A stretch of 5,035 bases of DNA, taken from assembly GCA_937902115.1 (NCBI GenBank), contig CALGSR010000182.1, positions 1-5,035 of the forward strand, written 5' to 3'. The position numbers and the translations under genes are program-made. This stretch comes from an uncultured Bacillus sp. (GTDB lineage Bacteria; Bacillota; Bacilli; Bacillales; Cytobacillaceae). Numbering within the stretch: position 1 is the first letter of the stretch; the number at the start of each line of letters is the position of its first letter. The notes beneath the pieces are model-generated. The model was not told the origin of the DNA, did not search any database, and saw nothing but the letters and a program-made list of their open reading frames with translations. Positions 1 to 4,830 of this stretch are shown in pieces.

Positions 1-843
1 GTTGATAATAAAGCAGTTGGCAGTCGCTTCACAATGATTGCAATTATCTTTGCTTTTCTATCTATGGCGTGCTACTTTGCTTGTCTTAAATTAACCAAAG
101 AGCGAATCGTTATTCCAGAAAATACCGGACAAAAAATGAGCATGAAAAACACGATGAGAGGTCTGGTAAAAAACAAACCATTAATGATTCTTCTGGCTGC
201 AGCATTAATTTTCTTATTAGGAATGATGCTATTAAATGCAGTTAATGTTTATTTGTTTAAAGATTACTTTAATACGGCAGCGGCATTAAGTATCATTGGC
301 TTGATTACTTCCGTGGGAACCATTGCGATTTCACCATTAGTTAATCCTCTTGTGAAGAAGTTTGGTAAAAAGGAATCTGCCGCTGCAGGAATGCTTATCG
401 CAGCAATTGTTTATGGGGCTCTTTTCTTCTTGCCGCATTTAAATGTAACAGCATTTATTGTTGTTTCAGGTATTGGAATCTTAGCTTACTCCTATTTGAA
501 CCTTGTTATTTGGGCTTTCATCACAGACTGTATCGATTATCATGAATTAATTACTGGATTAAGGGAAGATGCAACCGTTTACTCTATTTATGCAATGTCT
601 CGAAAAGTTGGCCAAGCATTAGCAGGCGGACTAGGCGGAGTTGCGATTGCAGCTGTTGGATACAATGCAACTCTTGCGAAACAGTCTGGAGAAACTTTGG
701 ACGGTATCTATTCATTAGCAACTTTAGTTCCATCCCTTTTCTTCCTTGCCGTTTTTATTCTATTAGCATTATATCCATTGAGCAAAAAACGTTTAAACCA
801 ACTGACTGATGAATTAGCCGCAAGAAGACAAAAGAATGCATAG
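1..843 (+). CDS. GPH-family (MelB-like) sugar/hexuronide:cation symporter, C-terminal part
   Basis: This is an inner-membrane secondary transporter that probably imports a glycoside, pentoside or hexuronide with H+ or Na+. The frame is open from base 1, so the gene starts before the window and the Met codon at 34 is internal. About 280 residues are visible; family members usually have 450-480, so roughly the last 60% is present. Counted from the Met at 34, hydrophobic segments lie near residues 1-18, 50-72, 82-101, 115-133, 138-160 and 228-248. The conserved late GPH signature DCIDYHELITGLRED is at 165-179, followed by a Ser-Arg-Lys-Val-Gly-Gln segment and a Gly/Ala-rich helix. The tail is basic and cytoplasmic, ending QKNA. 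A strong terminator follows the stop, and an uncharacterised protein and an IclR regulator lie downstream, as in carbohydrate-utilisation loci. Family assignment is firm; the substrate is unknown. Confidence 0.93.
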   Translation, partial: VDNKAVGSRFTMIAIIFAFLSMACYFACLKLTKERIVIPENTGQKMSMKNTMRGLVKNKPLMILLAAALIFLLGMMLLNAVNVYLFKDYFNTAAALSIIGLITSVGTIAISPLVNPLVKKFGKKESAAAGMLIAAIVYGALFFLPHLNVTAFIVVSGIGILAYSYLNLVIWAFITDCIDYHELITGLREDATVYSIYAMSRKVGQALAGGLGGVAIAAVGYNATLAKQSGETLDGIYSLATLVPSLFFLAVFILLALYPLSKKRLNQLTDELAARRQKNA

Positions 844-862
844 AACTTAATAGGGTATGATC

Positions 863-903
863 AAAAAAGAATATAGCTGTTTTAGCAGTTATATTCTTTT
901 TTT
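863..903 (+). terminator. Intrinsic terminator between symporter gene and the 571-aa gene
   Basis: A 17-bp stem pairs 863-879 with 886-902 around a 6-nt loop (880-885). It has a single G-U pair (876 with 889). The 3' arm ends in a run of Ts, the classic rho-independent form. Because the 5' arm begins with six As, it could also work on the opposite strand. It lies 20 bp after the symporter stop and 33 bp before the next start codon, so it probably reduces transcription into the downstream gene. Confidence 0.88.
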
Positions 904-921
904 ATCTTTTCTTAATCATAT

Positions 922-929
922 GAAGGGGA
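922..929 (+). promoter_or_regulatory. Ribosome binding site fixing the start at 936
   Basis: GAAGGGGA sits 6 nt before the ATG at 936. An in-frame ATG at 930 directly abuts this purine block and would leave no spacer. The ATG at 936 is therefore the better start, giving a protein beginning MNHINETIKD that is two residues shorter than the longest frame. Confidence 0.7.
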
Positions 930-935
930 ATGAAG

Positions 936-2651
936 ATGAACCATATTAATGAAACAATAAAGGATAGAAGAAAAGCAGTTGTACAATTAGCTGCCGATAA
1001 AGCGCTGGAACTTCCGCTGCTTCCAAGCGGGTTTTGGTTTCATCAAGATATACGGGAAAATTTTTATTATGCTATTCACTTATTTGCCTATTGTAACGAT
1101 CAAGATTTTGCTTGTGAATGGAATGATGATAAACATGAGACTGCCAGGAAACTGTCACTTGATATGATTCGAAAAATACTGGCACTTCAAGTGACAGACT
1201 CGGATGATGCGATGTACGGCCATTGGCCATTGTTTTTAGGAAATCATCCCTCTGAAGCAAAAGCAAATCCATTGACGTTTGAAATCATAGGCTGTCTGCT
1301 CGTCTTATTTTATAAAAAATATGGAAATGAGCTGCCTTCCCATGTGAAAAAGGACTGTTACCTCGCAATTGTACACCTATATAAAAGCAACATCTATCGT
1401 CAACCATTAAAATATATGGTTCACCATGGTGCCAAACATACCGCTCTTAAGTTATTGCTTGGTTCTTTCTTTCATGATCAAGAGTTGATGGATGAGGGGA
1501 TCAAATGTGCGAAACAGCTGCGGAGTCACATCGAGAAATTCGGCTTCAAGGAATATGGATCACTTCCTTGGTTTTGGCATTGGATCCAGGCATTTTCATG
1601 CGTCTGGGAAGTTGTGGAAAATAGTGAAGCCCGCAACGTTATAAGTGATTTGCTTGATTTTTTATGGGGATATAGAGCCGGCTACTATTTGAAGGGTACT
1701 TGGGTTGGGCCGCACTCACGCCAAACTCTTCATGATGTGCCAAAGGATAACAATCCTCTATTAGATTATATCCAGTTTGGGGATTTTCCATTAGCAGAGG
1801 AAATACCAAGATTGGAAGGTTCGGCCTTATTATTTTATGAGGTATCGGATGATATTGTTAAACGTGCTATTAATAGAACGAAACCTGTGGAAACTAAAAG
1901 AAAAATCCAAGTGGCAAATGCTGATGAGATTGTGGCAGCCGAATTGCATACTTATGTATGGATAGACCCTGAGTTTGCTGTAGGTGGTATTTGGGAGAGG
2001 GTAAATGAATATGAAAATGAACAACACCGCTGGGATATTACATTCCCGCTAACACAAGAAAATATAGAAAACGGAGTAAATCAAGCATTTTTCTTTCATC
2101 CTTGTGAAAAGGATAATCCCAATGACGTTCGCCACACAAGTAATATGGGTGAAGTCATGTATCACAAAGATACCGTGATGCAATTATGGTCTATCCCTAG
2201 GAATGATAAGGAATCTTACCAAGGGATAATCGGCTGTATTCCATTAGGAGAATGGAAATTTGAGGCTTCGAGTGGTTACGGAAGAATTGGGAATGCTTAT
2301 GTATCATTTCAACTCATGAATGAATACCGTATCGAGGAAACAAACGAGCGGATATTGATAAAGAGCCCTTTTTCCTCAAATTGGAATGGTGTCATTATGG
2401 AGGGAATTTCCTCTAGGGATGCTGCTGAGCTTGGTATCCATGATTTAGAGTCATTTAGCGCAGTAATAAAAGAAAAAAGCAACTCTGGTTTTACTACTGC
2501 CAATTTGAATACCGGGCATGTGGAAAAAGTGTCAGTTTCTTATACATCATGGAGAAATGATTCATTGTATTTTTCTATGGACAGACAGGGAAGGTGTGAA
2601 CGGTTTCTCGATAAGCAACCGGTATCTTTTCATGACTATAAAATTATTTAA
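936..2651 (+). CDS. Uncharacterised cytoplasmic protein, probable alpha-toroid plus beta-sandwich glycan-active enzyme
   Basis: I do not recognise this 571-residue protein as a named family. There is no signal peptide or membrane segment, so it should act in the cytoplasm. Residues 1 to about 315 look helical and rich in aromatics. They include HQDIRENFYYAIHLF (36-50), GHWP (95-98), MVHHGAKH (161-168), YGSLPWFWHWIQAF (207-220) and GTWVGPHSRQTLHD (254-267). From about 320 to the end the pattern is short alternating strands rich in Gly, Trp and Tyr. A helical toroid followed by a beta-sandwich is the layout of heparinase II/III-type polysaccharide lyases and some uronate-processing enzymes. His163, His164, His260, Tyr250, Tyr251, His388 and His400 are candidate active-site residues, by inference only. 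The neighbouring GPH symporter and IclR regulator support a role in glycoside or uronate catabolism. No clear promoter lies between the terminator at 863-903 and the start, so expression may depend on read-through. The coding call is firm; the function is a hypothesis. Confidence 0.9.
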   Translation: MNHINETIKDRRKAVVQLAADKALELPLLPSGFWFHQDIRENFYYAIHLFAYCNDQDFACEWNDDKHETARKLSLDMIRKILALQVTDSDDAMYGHWPLFLGNHPSEAKANPLTFEIIGCLLVLFYKKYGNELPSHVKKDCYLAIVHLYKSNIYRQPLKYMVHHGAKHTALKLLLGSFFHDQELMDEGIKCAKQLRSHIEKFGFKEYGSLPWFWHWIQAFSCVWEVVENSEARNVISDLLDFLWGYRAGYYLKGTWVGPHSRQTLHDVPKDNNPLLDYIQFGDFPLAEEIPRLEGSALLFYEVSDDIVKRAINRTKPVETKRKIQVANADEIVAAELHTYVWIDPEFAVGGIWERVNEYENEQHRWDITFPLTQENIENGVNQAFFFHPCEKDNPNDVRHTSNMGEVMYHKDTVMQLWSIPRNDKESYQGIIGCIPLGEWKFEASSGYGRIGNAYVSFQLMNEYRIEETNERILIKSPFSSNWNGVIMEGISSRDAAELGIHDLESFSAVIKEKSNSGFTTANLNTGHVEKVSVSYTSWRNDSLYFSMDRQGRCERFLDKQPVSFHDYKII

Positions 2652-2652
2652 A

Positions 2653-2669
2653 TGTTAAAAATTATAACA
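2653..2669. promoter_or_regulatory. Near-perfect 17-bp palindrome, possible operator
   Basis: TGTTAAAAATTATAACA is symmetrical around base 2661 except for one pair (2658 with 2664). It begins just after the stop of the upstream gene and about 70 bp before the IclR-gene -10 box. No T-run follows, so it is not a terminator. Its position would suit a regulator site, but AT-rich palindromes of this size arise by chance and the call is weak. Confidence 0.25.
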
Positions 2670-2715
2670 ACGGTAAATTTGGTATCTTTTGCTGTATCAA
2701 GAAAAAGGCATAAGT

Positions 2716-2745
2716 TTCAGTTTTCTTCAATAAGTAATGTATAAT
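2716..2745 (+). promoter_or_regulatory. Probable sigma-A promoter of the IclR-family gene
   Basis: A perfect -10 box TATAAT is at 2740-2745, preceded by TG. A weak -35 candidate, TTCAGT, is at 2716-2721 with an 18-nt spacer. Transcription would start near 2752, giving a leader of about 55 nt. Two inverted repeats are possible autoregulatory sites but both are short: AAGAAAA/TTTTCTT (2699-2705 with 2721-2727) around the -35 region, and TACCT/AGGTA (2764-2768 with 2785-2789) in the leader. Confidence 0.6.
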
Positions 2746-2806
2746 AGAAGATAATCGACTATTTACCTGCAAAAAAGAGAATATAGGTATTGGGAAAGGG
2801 AGAAAA

Positions 2807-3589
2807 ATGGAAACGAAAAAACAGCCATATGGAACGGTACTCATTAAAGCAGCTAAGATTCTTGATTTTTTAGCAGCGAATAAGGAACCGCAGCCATTAA
2901 ATATTATTGCACAGGAGACTGGATTCACAAATTCAACGGCATCCAAAATTTTAGACACATTGCTTTTAATTGGTTATGTAAAAAAGCATACAGAAACTAA
3001 AAAGTATGAACTTGGCAGTGGACTCATTAAATATGCCAATAAATACTTGGCAAATCTTGATATTTCAAGAATTGCTTATCCTTATTTAAAAGAACTACAA
3101 AAGGAATTAGATGAAACGATCCATTTAGGGATTCTTGAAGGCGATGAAATCCTTACCGTTAATAAACTTGAATCACAAAAGTCGATTGTTTGTTTGAATT
3201 CGCGAATTGGTTTAACGAAAGCACTCTATTGTTCAGCGATGGGGAAAGCAGTTCTTGCGGAATTCTCAGAAAGCGAATTAATGGGGTATTTAGATCGTGT
3301 CGAGTTGAATGCGATTACAAAGAAAACGATCACGGATCGAGATGTTTTATTACAGCAACTTGAGGATGTTAAAAGAAAAGGCTATGCGATTGACGATAAC
3401 GAAAGTGAAGAGGATGTCTATTGTCTTGGTGTTTCCCTGCATTTAAATGGTCAAACCTATGGAGCCTTTAGTGTGAGTGTACCAACTTACCGCATTTCAC
3501 CGAGTTCAGAAAAACAAATCGTTCAGGCAATATTGGAGGAAAGAGGGAATATCTTACGAGAATTGCAACAAAATTATATATTTATCTAA
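2807..3589 (+). CDS. IclR-family transcriptional regulator
   Basis: This 260-residue DNA-binding regulator has the usual IclR length and order. An N-terminal winged helix-turn-helix spans about residues 10-70, with the recognition helix near TNSTASKILDTLL (41-53) and the wing around KKYELG (65-70). The effector-binding domain runs from about 80 to 255. It contains the conserved segment YCSAMGKAVLAEF (141-153) and the late motif IDDNESEEDVYCLGVSL (195-211), followed by a Gly-Ala strand (219-220). The ATG at 2807 is preceded by AAGGGAG (2796-2802) with a 4-nt gap. Members such as KdgR control sugar-acid and aromatic catabolism, usually as dimers or tetramers responding to a pathway metabolite. 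Here the linked GPH symporter and the 571-residue protein are the natural targets. It has its own promoter and a strong terminator, so it is probably a separate transcript. The family call is firm; effector and operator are unknown. Confidence 0.95.
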   Translation: METKKQPYGTVLIKAAKILDFLAANKEPQPLNIIAQETGFTNSTASKILDTLLLIGYVKKHTETKKYELGSGLIKYANKYLANLDISRIAYPYLKELQKELDETIHLGILEGDEILTVNKLESQKSIVCLNSRIGLTKALYCSAMGKAVLAEFSESELMGYLDRVELNAITKKTITDRDVLLQQLEDVKRKGYAIDDNESEEDVYCLGVSLHLNGQTYGAFSVSVPTYRISPSSEKQIVQAILEERGNILRELQQNYIFI

Positions 3590-3613
3590 ACGAATAGATG
3601 GATCAATAAAACA

Positions 3614-3654
3614 AATCGCTCCTTAGAAAAACACTAAGGGGCGATTCTTTTTTT
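3614..3654 (+). terminator. Intrinsic terminator of the IclR-family gene
   Basis: A 13-bp stem pairs 3614-3626 (AATCGCTCCTTAG) with 3634-3646 (CTAAGGGGCGATT). There is one U-G pair (3620 with 3640) and a 7-nt A-rich loop. CTTTTTTT follows immediately at 3647-3654. It begins 24 bp after the stop codon at 3589 and closes the sugar-utilisation module. Confidence 0.93.
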
Positions 3655-3662
3655 AAATTATT

Positions 3663-3691
3663 GAAGCACGGGGATGGGGTGCCCGTGCTTC
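3663..3691. repeat. REP-like palindrome, unit A
   Basis: A perfect 10-bp inverted repeat pairs GAAGCACGGG (3663-3672) with CCCGTGCTTC (3682-3691) around a 9-nt G-rich loop. There is no T-run after it. The outer GAAGCAC/GTGCTTC ends recur in unit B at 3720-3817, so it appears to belong to the same repeat family. It lies only 8 bp beyond the terminator of the IclR gene. Confidence 0.6.
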
Positions 3692-3719
3692 GTTGTGGTA
3701 GCCCTGGGAATTGAATCGT

Positions 3720-3817
3720 AGGGACGATTCTCGTGCTTCATTGAATGAAGGAGAGAAACCGAGAATGGAGAATCAGTTTCCTGTCCATGGTGAAGGCGAA
3801 GCACAAGAACCGTCTCC
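3720..3817. repeat. REP-like inverted repeat, unit B
   Basis: The left arm at 3723-3739 (GACGATTCTCGTGCTTC) pairs with the right arm at 3798-3814 across a 58-nt spacer. The only two mismatches (3727 with 3810, 3732 with 3805) become G-U pairs in minus-strand RNA. The left arm matches the left arm of unit C (4036-4057) at 17 of 22 positions, and all five differences are transitions. This looks like a dispersed palindromic repeat such as those associated with IS200-like REP transposases (RAYTs). That family link is inferred, and no transposase gene is in the window. Confidence 0.55.
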
Positions 3818-3822
3818 GCGCC

Positions 3823-3894
3823 TCAGTCTAATTGGGCCTTTGCTCCGCGAATATGGCAGGTATCCACAAGCGCTTGCATTACGCGCTCCTCCTT
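3823..3894 (-). CDS. Candidate 18-codon ORF behind a strong Shine-Dalgarno site
   Basis: On the minus strand AAGGAGG (3894-3888) is followed by an 8-nt spacer, an ATG at 3879-3877 and a TGA at 3825-3823. The peptide would be MQALVDTCHIRGAKAQLD. It is the C-terminal end of the longer 70-codon frame, with a much better initiation site than that frame has. The feature includes the ribosome site; the coding part is 3823-3879. No promoter is evident. It could be a real microprotein, a leader peptide or chance. Confidence 0.25.
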   Translation of the reverse strand, partial: KEERVMQALVDTCHIRGAKAQLD

Positions 3895-4035
3895 GTAGAT
3901 AGCTTTTAGAAAACCTCCCTGACGGAAGTCTAAGTTTATGTTCAGTAGTTCCCACTGCAATCCTAATAAAAAGAGAAGTAACCCCGCTGCTGTAACCACA
4001 GGCTGCAGGGAAGCTACTTCTTCAAGGTAGGACAT
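3823..4035 (-). CDS. Possible 70-aa small membrane protein, doubtful
   Basis: This frame starts at the ATG at 4035-4033 and ends in TGA at 3825-3823. The product would be 70 residues, beginning MSYLEEVASLQP. It has a hydrophobic stretch of about 15-20 residues (roughly 13-33, VVTAAGLLLFLLGLQ and onward) that could span a membrane. A charged tail follows: GGFLKAIYKEERV, then MQALVDTCHIRGAKAQLD. I do not recognise it. It is odd that the frame almost exactly fills the space between two inverted REP-like arms (ending at 3817 and starting at 4036). Evidence against it is the absence of a Shine-Dalgarno site before the ATG, a terminator-like hairpin inside the frame (3968-4021), and G+C content unlike the neighbouring genes. 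It may be the body of a mobile repeat or a gene remnant. Confidence 0.22.
   Translation of the reverse strand: MSYLEEVASLQPVVTAAGLLLFLLGLQWELLNINLDFRQGGFLKAIYKEERVMQALVDTCHIRGAKAQLD
3968..4021 (-). terminator. Terminator-like hairpin, minus strand
   Basis: In minus-strand RNA the outer arms AGAAGTA/TACTTCT (4021-4015 with 3980-3974) enclose an imperfect inner stem. In it CCCTGC pairs with GCGGGG, with one U-G pair, then an A-A mismatch, a bulged C and a CTG/CAG end. CTTTTTATTA follows (3973-3964). This could end minus-strand transcripts from the phasin gene, whose stop lies about 120 nt upstream of the hairpin. The interrupted stem makes this a moderate call. Confidence 0.4.
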
Positions 4036-4092
4036 GGGGACAGTTCTCGTGTCTCATACCGCAAATGGGAATGAGACACGAGAACCGCCTCT
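4036..4092. repeat. REP-like palindrome, unit C
   Basis: A perfect 15-bp inverted repeat pairs GTTCTCGTGTCTCAT (4043-4057) with ATGAGACACGAGAAC (4071-4085) around a 13-nt loop. Pairing extends imperfectly outward through GGGGACA and CGCCTCT. The core GGGAC-RR-TTCTCGTG is shared with unit B. No T-run follows on either strand, so it is not a classical terminator. It lies close behind the phasin stop, a common position for dispersed palindromes. Confidence 0.7.
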
Positions 4093-4123
4093 CATTCTTA
4101 CCTAAGTGAATCAGGTAAGAATG
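4093..4123 (-). other. Stem-loop just downstream of the phasin gene
   Basis: CATTCTTACCT (4093-4103) is the exact reverse complement of AGGTAAGAATG (4113-4123). In minus-strand RNA the stem grows to 13 bp through one G-U pair (4112 with 4104) and one A-U pair, leaving a 5-nt loop. On the plus strand the same positions mispair, so the structure suits the phasin transcript. It starts 17 nt after the phasin stop and abuts unit C. No U-tract follows, so it may protect the mRNA 3' end rather than terminate alone. Confidence 0.6.
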
Positions 4124-4140
4124 AAATGCAGCGACAATTC

Positions 4141-4716
4141 TTATTTGAAGAATGCTAGTGAAGCTTTCATGTTAGCTTCATAGATTTCGATGAAGCGATT
4201 AGTAGCTGCAACGATTTCGCTTTTGATATCATTGCGGACTTTTTGTTGTTGAGCAACACTTTCTCTAGCAAATTGCTGGAATTGGTCTTGTGCTTGGTTT
4301 AATAGATTTAAACCTTCTTTGTAAGGAGCTTCAACGATTTGTTGAATTTTGTTGTTTACTTCAACAAATTGAGCAATTCCTTGTTCTAAAGGCTTGCTTG
4401 CTTGAGGACCAAATGCGTTTTGTACGTTAAATACAGCAAGTTCTTGAAGTTTTTCGTACAATTTCTTTTGTTCATCAGTGATTTTTGATAAATCACCAGT
4501 TAATTTTCCCCAAGTTTCTTTTTGGCTTTCTAATGCGTCTAGTAAAATATTTTCAGACTCATTGTAAGCATCAAAGATACGCTCTACGCTGTTTGCCCAG
4601 TTATTAGGGAATGTTTCAATAAATGAAACCATTTCTTCTTGAATTTGTGTAGCTGCTGCTTTTGCTGTAGTAGTAGCAGTTTCTTCGCGTTTTTTAGTAA
4701 CAGTAGTTTGTGCCAA
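4141..4716 (-). CDS. phaP: PHA-granule phasin, PhaP (Priestia megaterium type)
   Basis: Phasins coat intracellular polyhydroxyalkanoate (PHA) granules and control their size and number. This 191-residue protein is soluble, without signal peptide or membrane segment. A Thr/Ala/Lys-rich N-terminus (1-25) is followed by long amphipathic helices, very rich in Gln, Glu, Lys and Ala and predicted to be coiled-coil-like, from about 26 to 187. The segment TFPNNWANSVERIFDA (35-50) and the Lys-Glu-Thr-Trp-Gly run at 66-70 resemble the P. megaterium PhaP family as I remember it. The only cysteine-free, low-aromatic composition also fits. The start is a TTG codon (4716-4714) read from a strong GAGGAGG site 8 nt upstream; no other Met occurs before residue 29. 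In related bacilli phaP lies divergently beside phaQ-phaR-phaB-phaC, but those genes are not visible here. A palindrome overlaps its likely promoter. The coding call is firm and the family call good. Confidence 0.85.
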   Translation of the reverse strand: MAQTTVTKKREETATTTAKAAATQIQEEMVSFIETFPNNWANSVERIFDAYNESENILLDALESQKETWGKLTGDLSKITDEQKKLYEKLQELAVFNVQNAFGPQASKPLEQGIAQFVEVNNKIQQIVEAPYKEGLNLLNQAQDQFQQFARESVAQQQKVRNDIKSEIVAATNRFIEIYEANMKASLAFFK

Positions 4717-4724
4717 TGTAAAAG

Positions 4725-4731
4725 CCTCCTC
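4725..4731 (-). promoter_or_regulatory. Ribosome binding site for the TTG-started phasin gene
   Basis: Minus-strand GAGGAGG (4731-4725) precedes the TTG at 4716-4714 with an 8-nt spacer. This is close to ideal for Bacillaceae. It decides the start, because there is no ATG nearby in frame. Strong ribosome binding with a weaker start codon would moderate translation of what is usually an abundant protein. Confidence 0.85.
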
Positions 4732-4761
4732 GTTTTTCCTTTGATTTAAAATGTTCCATAT

Positions 4762-4774
4762 GTGTAATTTACAC
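4762..4774. promoter_or_regulatory. Perfect palindrome over the phaP -10 box, candidate operator
   Basis: GTGTAATTTACAC is a perfect inverted repeat with 6-bp arms around one central base, and it covers the proposed -10 box. ATGT half-sites also occur nearby at 4751-4754, 4760-4763 and 4779-4782, resembling the ATGT/ACAT elements used by PadR-type repressors. In P. megaterium the PHB-responsive repressor PhaQ controls phaP, so this is a plausible site for such a protein. The link to PhaQ is inference. Confidence 0.4.
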
Positions 4775-4794
4775 CTAAATGTAGATAAAGTAAA
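4766..4794 (-). promoter_or_regulatory. Probable phaP promoter
   Basis: On the minus strand a -35 candidate TTTACT (4794-4789) and a -10 candidate TAAATT (4771-4766) are separated by exactly 17 nt. Each matches its sigma-A consensus at 4 of 6 positions. An AT-rich stretch (about 4795-4825) lies upstream and could help as an UP element. Transcription would start near 4759, giving a leader of about 40 nt. Confidence 0.45.
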
Positions 4795-4830
4795 TAGAAA
4801 ATATTAAATTTACAAAATATTTAGCCGGTG

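Noticed and set aside
856..861. TATGAT as a -10 box for the 571-residue gene
   Set aside because: No acceptable -35 sequence lies 16-18 nt upstream, and transcription would begin inside the terminator stem.
1072..2503. Three short minus-strand frames inside the 571-residue gene
   Set aside because: They are antisense shadows of a long, well-started coding region and show no domains or ribosome sites.
2621..2690. Direct repeat GGTATCTTTT at 2621-2630 and 2681-2690
   Set aside because: A 10-base match is expected by chance several times in 5 kb, and nothing else around the two copies is shared.
2662..2958. Minus-strand 98-codon frame across the IclR promoter and gene start
   Set aside because: It lies antisense to a clear regulator gene and its promoter, with no supporting ribosome site or recognisable domain.
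3711..3902. Plus-strand 63-codon frame beginning MNRRDDSRASLN
   Set aside because: It runs through the arms of REP-like unit B, has no Shine-Dalgarno site before its first codon, and its composition is low-complexity and Pro/Arg-rich, as expected for a chance frame in GC-richer DNA.
3773..3955. Minus-strand 60-codon frame through the same segment
   Set aside because: It overlaps the 70-codon frame in another phase, crosses a repeat arm and has no ribosome site. At most one of these frames could be real.
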